Assembly (NCBI GenBank): GCA_013399015.1
Contig: VWZX01001040.1
Location: 1,054,001 to 1,118,000 of the forward strand
Direction: 5' to 3'
DNA: 64,000 bases
Source: Galbula dea
Taxonomy: Eukaryota; Chordata; Aves; Piciformes; Galbulidae
Positions 53,027-63,015 of the stretch are shown piece by piece. The notes under the pieces were generated by a model, which saw only the letters and a program-made list of their open reading frames with translations, was not told the origin of the DNA and made no database searches. The translations under genes and the position numbers were made by a program. The first letter of the stretch is position 1. Every line of letters starts with the position of its first letter.

Positions 53027-54071
53027 CACAGAATCACAGGATCATTACAGTTGGAAAGGACCCTCAAGATCATCTAGTCCAACTGATAGCCCTACACTAC
53101 TCTTACCCCTAAATCATCCCCTGAAGAAACACATCTAGCCTCTTCTTAAAAACCTCCAGGGATGATGACTCCACCACCTCCCTGGGCAGCCTATTCCAAC
53201 ATCTCACCACCCTTTCAGTAAAGAAATTCTTCCTAATATCTAATCTAAACCTACCCTGGCTCAGCTTAAGCCCATTCCCTCTAGTCCTGTCACTAGTCAC
53301 AGGGGAGAAGAGGCCAACACTCGCCTCCCTAGAATGGCCTTTCAAGTAGCTGAAGAGAGCGAGAAGGTCTCCCCTCAGCCTCCTCTTCTCCAGGCTAAAC
53401 AAGCCCAGCTCCCTAAGCCTCTCCTCATAAGGCCTGTTTTCCAGACCCCTGACTAGCTTAGTTGCCCTTCTCTGCACCCTCTCTAGTAGCTCAATGTCCT
53501 TCCTAAACTGCGGTGCCCAAAACTGCACACAGTACTCGAGGTGTGGCCTCACCAGTGCCGTGTACAGTGGCAAGATCACCTCCCTGCTCCTACTGGTCAC
53601 ACTATTCCTGATGCAAGCCAGGATGCCATTGGCCTTCTTAGCCACCTGGGCACACTGCTGACTCATGTTCAGCCGGCCGTCAATCAGCACCCCCAGGTCC
53701 TTCTCTGCTGGGGAGCTCTCCAGCCACACCTTCCCGAGCCTGTAGCGCTGCTGGGGGTTGTTACGCCCAAAATGCAGGACTTTACATTTAGCCTTATTAA
53801 AACTCATCCCATTGGTCTCTGCCCATCTATCCAGCCTATCTAGGTCCCTCTGCAGAGCCTGCCTACCCTCAAGCAGATCGACACTCCCACCCAGCTTAGT
53901 GTCATCTGCAAACTTACTAAGGGTGCACTCTATCCCCTCATCCAAGTCATCAATAAAGATGTTGAACAGGAGAGGCCCCAACACTGACCCCTGAGGGACA
54001 CCACTTGTGACTGGCCGCCAACCAGACTTGACTCCATTGAGCACAACCCTCTGGACTCGGCCATCCAACCA
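53027..54071 (-). mobile_element. Young CR1 LINE, 5'-truncated, RT C-terminal half open
   Basis: Minus strand. From 54071 down to 53109 the frame is uninterrupted and encodes the CR1 reverse transcriptase from WLDGRVQRVV on, with RT block GVPQGSVLGPLLFNIFIDDL, catalytic FADD (minus-strand codons near 53901-53912), and the long C-terminal domain ending FLQGMI. A short 3' UTR ends with octamers (TCACAGAATCACAGGATC on the + strand). The endonuclease and the N-terminal RT blocks are missing, so it cannot act alone. The first 20 residues of the open frame come from the neighbouring antisense CR1. High similarity to 12982-13551 shows recent activity. Confidence 0.95.
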
Positions 54072-54310
54072 GTGACAGGACAAGAGGCAATGGTTGTAAG
54101 CTGAAGCACAGGAAGTTCCATGTGAATACAAGAAAAAATGTTTTCCCAGTTGAGGTGCCAGAGCACTGGCACAGACTGCCCAGAGAGGTTGTGAAGTCTC
54201 GTCTGGACACGCTTCTGTGTGACCTGGTCTAGGGAATCCTGCTGTGGCAGGGGGGTTGGACTAGATGATCTTTCAAGGTCCCTTCCAGCTCCTAACATTC
54301 TGTGATTCTC
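54068..54310 (+). mobile_element. CR1 LINE 3' fragment (likely parent subfamily of the SINE tail)
   Basis: About 240 bp of CR1 3' end in + orientation, head-to-head with the minus-strand CR1 on its left. It begins in the terminal ORF2 coding region (CAGTGACAGGACAAGAGGC) and continues through GACCTGGTCTAGGGAATCC, TGGCAGGGGGGTTGGACTAG, CTTTCAAGGTCCCTTCC and TCCTAACATTCTGTGATTCT. This tail is the same as that of both tRNA-Glu SINE copies except that its octamers read ATTCTGTG and not ATACTGTG. Confidence 0.92.
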
Positions 54311-56767
54311 TGCGAGTATGTGAGTACCTAACAGGACCCTGACAGTGAAACTCAATTGACAAATGGCAGTATTTAAAACCAACATGCAAAGTCGTGTATT
54401 ACGTGGAATGGGTATTGATTTCACCAGCCAGGGAAAGGTGCAAATTGACAGCATTGAGTGCATGTGTAGAAATGAGGCTCTGCAGAAGAGGCAGGAGCAG
54501 GGATATGAGAGTTTTTAACCTGGTGTACTGCATATCAGCCTGGTTCTATCATGCTTTTGTAGAAGTGAGGTGAATCAGATTCAGGTGTATGAGTGCATGC
54601 GCACAGGGGCTGAACTTTCAGCGTAGTACAAGACCATGATGTTTGAGGGAAGGGGGGAAGCACAATATTGCCAACTCACATTTTTAACTAGGGAAAACTT
54701 TGCAGTTTTCTCATTTGTGGAGCTGGGGTCTGGCAGAAACAAGTGGGGCACAGAGAGCACCTTGGTGGGAAATGCCAGTTCTGTAGGTAACTGTGGGGAC
54801 AACACCTTTGCTTTGGAAAGCATGAAGAAGTGTGGAAGGAGGAGGAAAGAGCATGCATCAGTTTAGTTCTGTTGGATAATAGCTGCAGATACCAAGCAAA
54901 GTAGACTCTTTCTGGGAATTTTGTCTACCAGGTCAGAAAGTCTTGCTTGGTTAGGGATTGTGCTGCTTTGCAGACAGCGAAGTGTGGCAGGTAAGTCTCA
55001 GTATGCTAGGCAGAGAATGGAGCAGCCAGAGAAATTGGCATAGTTTTAGTGATAGGTTGCCACCTCTCAATAAACTCTGAAGTGTCTGTAAATCGCCATC
55101 TCCAGGACAGCTGCTTTCATGGAGTATAGTGCAGCACAGGGCTAACTCAGCACAAAAAAAGCATGCAATGACTGAGTGCTTCCTGTAGACTACACGTGTG
55201 GTTTTGTTGACCTAGTTTTCTCCAGCTTTTGCCTTTGGTCATGACCTGGGGTGCTGTCTCCCCAGCAGCCTGGCCTGAGGCCTCCAATGCACACAGCTCT
55301 CCCATTACAGCACGTCTGACCTGCAGCATCCTCTAAGCAGGTGGTCTTGCCAGTTCTGCTGAGGCATTTCATTACAGGGACAACAGCTTTTATATATGTA
55401 TAAACCAGTGTGTTTGTGCCTGAGCCATAACCAGCTACCAACTACTTGCCTTGACTCCTTCCTTCAGCCTGTGGGACTACCCTTAGTTCATGATCTGAAA
55501 CTGCCTGTGGTGTGATGCAAGTCCAGCCCTTCAGATGGAATTCTCTTCTATCTGCACAAGACCCTTCTCTTTTTTATTTTTTCCTTTTTCACTTGCCTAG
55601 TGGTCATCACTGCACAGCATTGTTAACTCTGCCTAGCATCACCAGGGGCAAGTCTGCAGTCCAGCAGTGTCATTTAGAAATTCCTAGGCCAGCTTACAGG
55701 GAGCTGGTGTTGTCAGCATGGCATGGCAAAACACTGTACTGAAAAGTCTCTTCCTTGGCAATGCAGCCCATAGTGCTTCTGGAGGTGAGACACAGCAGTA
55801 GGTTGGGGATCTCCATACTGCCTTGGACTACAGTGTGTGCCTGTCCTCTGACGTTTTGGTTGTGGCACAAAATAAGCTGCATTTGCTCTTACCATCTTCC
55901 AGTCCAAATGCTAGTGGGCCTTAGAAATCATGGGAAATGCAGTTACAGCATTATGGTTATGGTGGTTTAGTCTCTGTGATTGCTTATACTCTTCAGCAAT
56001 GATGTGATGGTTAGCCATGCAGTGTTAACCTTGCCTTTTCCTCTGAAGTAATTAGCCAGCCCTGGCTTCGCTTACCATTTTTGGGAAATGCATTGTGAAA
56101 GGTTGCCAGAGTATTGGCTGTTCTGCTAAACTTAGTAGCATTAGCTGTAAAGTTCAAGTTTTGGACTTTTTGGACACACAGGTAGTTGATCCAGTACAAA
56201 CTCTTTTGTGGAGTTTTTATTAAAATATCCTTTACATCTGCCCTTGCTCCACAGTGACTGTCAGTGAGAGGACTGTATAGAGACTTATTTATAGGTAGAA
56301 TAAGAACCATTTGCAAATAAACTAAATGCTGAATACAAACAACATTTTGCTTAGAATTACATAGTGCAGGAAATACTGGCAGGCACCAGAGATAGAATTG
56401 TCCTTCCCATTCCCATTGTTTAGTCACTTGGAGTTAGAGTAACCTGATTTTATATACACAGTTGTATGTCTTAATTTCCTGAAAATCTGTCTGCTCCTGT
56501 TGCTGTGCATCAGTGCTAATATTGAATGGAAATGAATGGAATATTCCAGAGCAATCTGGAATACATATTCAGTGCTTCATGTTTGTAAGGCTGTTTATGA
56601 TGATGAGCCCTTTTAATGAAAATGTGAACTGAGCTAGATCTGTTTGGGGTTTTTTTTGTAGGGCAGGAATCAACACTATCCTTCATGTCGTGGGGACATA
56701 ATGTGTGCTGGCTGGAATAGTGTCCTTCCATACTGATATTATTTTTCTTCTTTGTTTTTTTTTTAAG

Positions 56768-56860
56768 GGCCTTAAACTCTGGAGTTGAGTACCACTGGGA
56801 CCAGCTGAATGAGAATGTCTTTGCTGTGCATTCCAGCAGCAGGAGCACTGAGCGGCCTGG
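56768..56860 (+). CDS. AMBRA1: AMBRA1 internal coding exon (end of half-propeller)
   Basis: This 93-bp exon has an AAG acceptor after a long T run and a GTGAGT donor. One base completes Glu, 30 codons follow, and GG is left for the next exon. It encodes ALNSGVEYHWDQLNENVFAV and then HSSSRSTERPG, matching the end of the AMBRA1 WD40 block. From memory the human protein has YYWDQLNETVF and SNSRSSERPG, so this copy carries a few conservative changes. AAG is an uncommon acceptor, but the reading frame and protein leave little doubt about the boundary. Confidence 0.93.
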
Positions 56861-57423
56861 GTGAGTTAGAGACACCTGACCATATCTGCTGCTTTTGCTA
56901 CATCTCACAGCACCACTACTTCTTTGTTCCTTTAGCACTGACAGGTTTAATTATGCAGATTTTCCACCTCTGACACTGCCTAGTTGGGCCACCTGGCTTG
57001 CTTCCAGTAAGTGACATTCAGTGTCCAAAAGTGCTGCCAGTGACAGTGAAGTATGTAAGTCATCCGTGGCCTCAGTAACATCTTTGAGTAAGCTGCAGGA
57101 GGAACATACAGGGCTTGATGCATCAGAAACACTGTGCAAACTAAATGACCTTTGGAGTATAACCAAAGAACAGGGGAGTTTCACAGAGGTGAGTGCAAGT
57201 CCATTGGGCAGTGCTGGTGATTTTCATCCCTTTGGTTTCTGGTCATGGGACAGTTGCTTCTCAGCAATAAACTCTGAAAATAAAGCTAAATCCCTTGACA
57301 GCCCTAATGGCTGCTTCATCCTTCTGTCCAGTGATGCACACATTAGTTATTCTAAACATGAGGGTGATGCTGCAGTCCCTTGCTTCTTGTGCCAGGGAAG
57401 AGTACTTCTTAAGTCAGCTATTC

Positions 57424-57502
57424 TTAGGGATAAGAGTAGTGTAGGGCTGTCGGTTGGACTAGATGATCTTGAGGGTCCTTTCCAACCGTAAGGATTCTGT
57501 GA
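57424..57502 (+). mobile_element. CR1 3' stub (80 bp)
   Basis: Only the 3' UTR of a CR1 is present: TTAGGGATAAGAGTAGTGTA, GGGCTGTCGGTTGGACTAGA and GTCCTTTCCAACCGTAAGG, then one octamer (ATTCTGTG-like). The sequence is nearly the same as the 3' UTR of the young copies at 13.5 and 53.0 kb, so this is a severely truncated member of the same subfamily. It contributes the last residues of the intronic open frame at 57021-57491. Confidence 0.85.
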
Positions 57503-57822
57503 GAGGGTGGCATCTTGTTTCTGAACTGCAAACTCCAGAATCCCAAGGAAGTTGGGCTGGTGTAGAGGTCTGTGCTATCCCTACAGCCTTGGACTTGATT
57601 GAGAGTGAAAAATAAGCAGCAGAGATTCTTTTATTCTGTCACGTGCGTGGATATTGTCACTACTCACGTTTCTTGAGAGCACATATCAGTCTTGCACGAT
57701 GGGCTCAGGAGGAGCTTGAAGGCAGAAATACTGATCAAGAATGATGTAGCTCAAAAAGAAGGCCAGAAAAGTGTGGCAGGTTTCAAAACCTTATGAAAAA
57801 AGGTTGTGAATGAGGCAGTCTT

Positions 57823-57992
57823 CACAGAATCACAGAATGTTAGGAGTTGGAAGGGACCTCGAAAGATCATCTAGTCCAACCCCCCTGCCGCAGCAGGATT
57901 CCCTAGACCAGGTCACACAGAAGCGCGTCCAGAAGGGTTTTGAATACCTCCATAGAAGGAGACTCCACAACCTCTCTGGGCAGTCTGTCTTC
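57823..57992 (-). mobile_element. CR1 3' fragment (SINE-parent subfamily)
   Basis: Antisense CR1 3' end: + strand CACAGAATCACAGAATGTTA, GGAGTTGGAAGGGACCTCGA, AGATCATCTAGTCCAACCCC and GCAGCAGGATTCCCTAGACC, then CCACAACCTCTCTGGGCAGT. It is the same subfamily as 54068-54310 and carries the same segment that forms the tail of the tRNA-Glu SINEs. Length about 170 bp; 5'-truncated. Confidence 0.9.
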
Positions 57993-58640
57993 CCTAGAAT
58001 CTCTTTACCATTCCCAGCACTTACAGCCAGAGGTCAGTTTTGGAAAGAGCATCCAAGCATTGTCGAGATTCAGCTCTTGCAGCATCATACACTTCGACTA
58101 TTCAATTTGGAGAAGAAGCTAATGAGCCTAGAGGCAGTTTCTGTTGTTTGCTCTTGAGAACAGAGAATTTTTCTTGTCTGACTGGAGCGGGCAGAAATGC
58201 TTGCTGGAGTGCATTCATGTGTGATGCTGACAATTAGGAGGTCCAGAGGAAGAAAGGGACATGGGCTGCATCCTTGAGAGTTCAAACTGCCCTGCTGACG
58301 TGCAAAGGGAGGTTGTGTGTGTGTTTATGATCCTGTGTTGCATGTTATGTTGCCTACTCAAGTTGGTGATCTCAGATATGCTGCTTCTGTGGAAGGATGA
58401 GTGGACTAAGACTTTGTTGGCTTAAAACTCAAAGAGACCAGCCAGCAACACTGGAGAGGAGTAGGGGTGTCTGTCTGTGGGTAAATAAGTGCAGGTCACA
58501 ATTCCCTCCAGAACCATCTGCACAGTGGTTAGCAGGTAGCTGGCTGGAGTGGAGGCAAGAAGAGGCTCAGGTGGATACTTCAATCTTGGGGCACACTGCC
58601 TCCAGTGCTCCTGGTCTTACTTGTTTTTCTCTCTTTTCAG

Positions 58641-58875
58641 AACCAGCAGAGCCACATGGAGGACAGACAGGGACATGGGCCTGATGAATGCCATAGGCCT
58701 GCAACCCCGAAACCCCCCCACTTCTGTGACGTCGCAGGGTACCCAGACCTTGGCACCTCAGCTGCAGAATGCCGAGACTCAGACAGAGAGGGAGGTACAG
58801 GAGCAGGAATCTGCCTCTGCAGGGACTGGGGAAGGTAGGAGCTCAAGCAATGATTTATCTGACAGAGCTTACCTG
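58641..58875 (+). CDS. AMBRA1: AMBRA1 internal coding exon with two TQT motifs; donor ambiguous
   Basis: The exon follows a TTTTCAG acceptor; its first base completes Gly. It encodes TSRATWRTDRDMGLMNAIGL and then a low-complexity tail. Two TQT tripeptides (codons at 58741-58749 and 58777-58785) sit 12 residues apart. In human AMBRA1 the equivalent TQT motifs bind dynein light chain DYNLL1 and tether the protein to the dynein motor until autophagy is induced. The end is uncertain. CTG/GTGAGT after 58875 (phase 0) is the stronger donor and would add residues RSSSNDLSDRAYL. AAG/GTAGGA after 58834 (phase 1) ends at the GEG that human also has. I prefer 58875 because of donor strength and because human has extra residues before its next conserved block (EDALSRIQ), which lies beyond this window. 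Confidence 0.9.
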
Positions 58876-60339
58876 GTGAGTGAGGAGTTTCCATATAGGT
58901 TCCATATCCTATCAATGTATTTGGACACTCCTGTTACCTCTTCGACAAAGATCTCTTCAGACTAATTTGCCAGTAGCCAGGGCCAAGATGGTGAAGGAAG
59001 TGAATTTCTATCCATATGAATAGAGAAGTTGTCTTTTTCACATGCATTTAGAGTGCAAGATGAACTCTTCTCCAGATCATTGTGTCTTTGTAAAATCACC
59101 TGTACTGGCATCACTCCTCATAAATCTTCTGAACTCTGACCATCAGTAAGGCTGCAAACTGCTAAGAGTAATCCTTTCTGCATCTGTTTTAGGGGTTAGC
59201 TTCATCCTATCAACCTTTGCATCTAAAACTTGTGCAGGCTTCACAAGCTTAGCATCTGGATACAGAATAAAATACTATAAAACACTTTTTATAAAGCAGG
59301 TATGAGTACTCCATTTAGTCTGACTGATGAGTGTTCAGCTCAGCTATTCAAAAATGTCTCAAGTTTTCCAGTCCAGGAAAACTTACCAACATACAAAAAG
59401 CTGGAAGCAGCTGAAGTGCAATTTCTACATTATGATAAAATCACCAATCATCTGAAAGCATGGTGATTTTGTTCAGGCTTTTTGTCTCTAAACTGTAGCA
59501 TTGTGCTTGAGTCTGACTCTGAAGGCTTGGCTAGGAAGGAGTTGGTCAGTATACACTTAAAGACTGAGAAAATCAGGGAAACAGTTTTTAAGTTGTTGGT
59601 TCATGATGAACCCACTTAGCTTTGGAAAGCAACCCATGACATGCCTGTTTGTGCCTGTATGCTTACTTGTACTCTGTAACTCTGAAGGATGCTTTTTTGG
59701 CATGTGACTCTTCCACAATTTCTGTTTTTGCAGCGTCCAGCGTGTGTGATAAGGCTTTGTGTTTCTCTGATCTTGGTTCTTCTGTTCAGAGTTAAGTGGC
59801 AAATTCCTTACCTGTGGGGTTTCCCATCTTCTTAAGTCAGCAGAGCTGGGATTAAACTCTCTGGAAGGTTATTACAGTTGAGGGCATGTGAATAAGGTTG
59901 GAACCTAGGATATCTGGGCAAATGCTGAACTTGTGGGAACTACTTCTTCCACTGAATGCGGTATGCAGACCAAGAACAGGGTGCAGTCTAGGACCTTCTT
60001 GCATTGAGGCCATGGTGGCCGATGCTGCAGGCTTGGGGGTCTTTCTCTGCTCAGTTAAACCAGTGGAGTTCTCTAGTGCTGTTTCTCTCTGCAGCTCTTC
60101 TGCAGTCATCTGAAGCTTTCATTATCTTGTTCTTTCTAATTAACCTTTCAATTTTCAGATCTAGATCATGAGTTTTGACTGCACCATTAATGAGATGGAG
60201 AAGGGTTGTCCCTCACCAGTGCTTTCGGCAGGGTGTCTGTACAAAGGAGAAAAGCATTTGGAAGAGAAGGAATGTAGATAACAAGCCTAGAACAGAGGCT
60301 CCTCTTTGTTTTCCTCTCTTGCTTGGAAGATGATTTGTG

Positions 60340-60440
60340 GGTTCCATTTCTGGTGTGATTTCTGGCTCAGATGCTGACTTTGCACATGTTACCTTGCAAG
60401 TGGCCTCACCTGCAAAATGGAATGTCTACTGTATAACAGT
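60340..60440 (+). mobile_element. MIR-like SINE remnant
   Basis: The + strand shows GGGTTCCATTTCTGG, GGCTCAGATGCTGACTTTGC and GGCCTCACCTGCAAAATGGA, in the order of a MIR element (ggttcgaatcc ... tctgccac ... cctcatctgtaaaatgg). Diverged; boundaries approximate. Confidence 0.5.
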
Positions 60441-60938
60441 CTTCAGAACACAGGAGTTATTCCAGTATGGACATATGCAGTGGAGATGAATCAAGCAGTC
60501 TTACCCTGTAGTTGATCAGTTCTTAGTGCTAGTTGCATCCTCAGTGGAAATCCCTGTGTAAAGAAAGGCTCAAGAAAGCTCAAAACAGAGCACTCTCTAA
60601 AGATTAACTATCAGGAGCATATAGGATCCAGAAAATCTTTGTAATCTGTGACAGAGGAAGAGTACAAGGGTCTATCATGAAGCAGAAAGATAAATTTTCA
60701 GTTGCTGTTACCAGTACCTCAAGCAGTCAGCCAGGGACTTGTGGCATCAGTGGTCTGGCTCATCCAAGACTCTTCATACTTCATATTATACTTGAGCCCC
60801 ATTGCACTGCTTGTGGAATTAAGATTGCTGTATTTCCAGCATCATAAACTCTTGTGATACTTGTCCAGGGTGTTCAGGCAGGCTAGGTTAGATGCTCTGC
60901 TGCTTTTCAGATGATTAATTTGCCCACTGTATCTACCA

Positions 60939-60968
60939 TAACACGTTATGTTTTAACATAACATGTTA
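60939..60968. repeat. Inverted repeat with 13-14-bp arms
   Basis: AACACGTTATGTT, a TT loop, then AACATAACATGTT: arms are complementary with one mismatch, plus one further flanking pair. AT-rich; possible hairpin only. Confidence 0.85.
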
Positions 60969-61034
60969 AAAATGAAACCATGTTTCCTAATAGCAGGACC
61001 TAGATGTCAGGGACATGAAGGAAAAGAAGAAGTG

Positions 61035-61180
61035 CTACCAGTAACTTAGTGTGTGACTTAGGGCAAATTCTTAGTCATCTACCAAATGTGAATAAATCTT
61101 CCCATAGTACAGGACACTAGAGGCTGTGAAGATTAATTAGTGTTTTGTATGGAGCTTTGAAGATGTAAATCTCTGTAAAG
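61035..61180 (+). mobile_element. MIR-like SINE remnant
   Basis: AGTGTGTGACTTAGGGCAAA, a TTAGTCATCTACCAAATGTG segment, and GTGAAGATTAATTAGTGTTT then GGAGCTTTGAAGATGTAAA follow the 3' half of a MIR element as preserved in reptiles and birds. This is the clearest of the MIR-like fragments in the window. Confidence 0.6.
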
Positions 61181-61273
61181 GCTTAGCAGTATTATCAGCT
61201 GCAGAATGGATAAATTGGATATGATTCTGAGTAATGTAAAGGAAAATGTTTTGGTTATCACCTTTTCATAAGG

Positions 61274-61332
61274 GGGGAAAAAACCCCCACAAAACAAAAC
61301 CCAGCAAAACCAAACCAAAAAAAACCCCCAAG
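61274..61332. repeat. C/A-rich low-complexity stretch
   Basis: Repeated AAAACCCC, CAAAAC and CCAAACC blocks, similar in composition to the stretch near 10.6 kb. No recognisable element. Confidence 0.85.
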
Positions 61333-62914
61333 ATAGTAATAGAAAGGCTAATGCTACCCTCAGGAGTGGGTTTCTGTCCTATGTCCTGTCAGCCCTGCTG
61401 TTGTGGGGAATTCTGGCTCAGGGCATTTCTTGCAGATATGTGCTTACTGTATGAAAAAAAATATTATGCAGAATTGCATCAGAAATCTAATTAAGCTCTG
61501 TGTGGGTATAAATAGTTTCCTTTTCTCATGCAAAGCTCTGCGGGGACTTTGCTGTTCTATCTTTCTACCTCTTTTGGAGAAATGAGTATATGATGACTTT
61601 ATTAGAAGTGAATCTCTCTAATGTCTGTATCTTTTTGTTTTGCAGCAGTTGATAGCTGCCTTGTGAACTCTGCCCTCAGGCCACGTATAAACCAAAGGAA
61701 GTTGGAGTTGAGAGAAAACTAGAAGTACCAAGAAATACCTAAAACAGTGTTTTCAGCTGTCTCTTACTTTCTTTTAAGATGACAGACATAGTGGAAATGG
61801 TGATGGAGTTGTAACTTTAAGGCACTCCTTAATTAGAAACAGTCAGTTGGGAGTTACATTACACCTTCCCCTGCAAGTGGACAGGCATGATAGAGGAGGG
61901 ATTCAACTGGCAAATTAAATGTCACTTAAAAACTGACACAAATTCCTAATGAGATTTAATGACCCAAAGCTTTAACATTTAGAAATTTCAATTCCCAGTC
62001 CAGACTGGCTGAGGCTGTGGTTGCCACTTGTTCAGGCTGCTGGATCTGTGGTATAGGGCATAAATGACAGTAACTGTCAGGGACTGCAACTGTGCAAAAG
62101 GTGCTGCAGGCTGAAGGAAAGGGACCTTTGCAGAACTTCAGGACACTTCTTTGATTGTGCACCCATGCTGTCCCCTGACTATTGACAGGATAGCAGTACA
62201 TCTCTCAGGTAATCTAGTTGTTTAAAAAGAAAAAAAAAAAAGCCACACTCAAAAAAATAGATAGAATGATAGAAATAACTGAAAGAGAATTGTCATCTCA
62301 GTTCCTATCATCTGCATTGTCTTTAAGGCTTAAAATTCATTGTGCAAGTAGGCATATGTTAGGAACTACTGAAACTGTAGCCATTGGAAGGCTTACTGTC
62401 AGTGGTTTGCTACTTTGCCTGTCTTTGAGGGGGGCAACATACTGACTACTGTCACACCATAAGAGTTTTTAACCTGTTTGAAGTGTTTCTCACCAGCTAG
62501 TACAAATTTCCATCCTGTACAGCTGCTTTCAGAGAGGGTAGCAGATACTTTTGAGAGGGAAAGGGGTTGTAAAATGGAAGCTTGGATTTGTGGAATTCAG
62601 TCTGTTTGAACTGTTAGTGCTGAAAAGACAGCATATGCAAGTGAAACTTTACTGGGATAAGCAAAGCATCCTGAGGATGCCTGAGGAGCACTTACAAGCA
62701 GAGTCAATGTGCCTGCATGTGATGTAATTTATTTAATCTGAGACATTAAAAGCATGCATTCTGGGCTGCATGGGCAGAAATACCCTGTCTCCAGCCAAGC
62801 CTGATGAATGCTAAAAAGAAACTTGTTGTTTTACATTAGCAGAACAGGTGCTTGAGATGCTGTTGTCAGATGTGATGAGACTTTTGTGTGATTAATGTGG
62901 AAATGGGAACCAGG

Positions 62915-63015
62915 ACACTAGGGATCAGCTTCCAGATCTGCCTCTCATTCTCCAAGCAGAAATGTGGGAAGATCCCTTAGCCTTTCATCTGCCCATCCAT
63001 CTGTAAAAATGTGTC
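62915..63015 (+). mobile_element. MIR-like SINE remnant
   Basis: CCAGGACACTAGGGATCAGC, TTCCAGATCTGCCTCTCATT and CTTAGCCTTTCATCTGCCCA, then CATCTGTAAAAATG align in order with a MIR (aggactcctgggttc ... ctgcctctgac ... cccatctgtaaaatg). Diverged, with no clear ends. Confidence 0.5.

Larger units (their letters stand above)
39269..56767 (+). other. AMBRA1: AMBRA1 intron
   Basis: A 17.5-kb intron from GTAAGT to an AAG acceptor after a T-rich tract. It contains an ancient + strand CR1 (42.2-43.0 kb), an ERVL LTR fragment (43.44-43.6 kb), an old CR1 (47.9-48.65 kb, minus) and the nested CR1 cluster at 52.9-54.3 kb. The segment 50.5-50.9 kb has several CpGs and no recognisable repeat. No missing AMBRA1 peptide would have to be supplied from here. 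Confidence 0.85.
56861..58640 (+). other. AMBRA1: AMBRA1 intron
   Basis: A 1.8-kb intron from GTGAGT to TTTTCAG. It holds an 80-bp CR1 3' stub (57.42-57.50 kb, plus) and a CR1 3' end (57.82-57.99 kb, minus). A 156-codon + strand open frame (57021-57491) starts in unique sequence and runs into the CR1 stub. It includes a strong donor-like GAG/GTGAGT at 57188/57189, but no phase-compatible acceptor that would keep AMBRA1 in frame. Confidence 0.8.

Noticed and set aside
53109..54131. A 340-codon host gene on the minus strand
   Set aside because: It is the CR1 reverse-transcriptase C-terminal half (GVPQGSVLG, FADD); the first 20 residues come from an adjacent antisense CR1.
53541..54463. Open frames of 78-177 codons on both strands over the CR1 cluster
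   Set aside because: They are alternative frames of CR1 sequence and have no similarity to known proteins that I can recognise.
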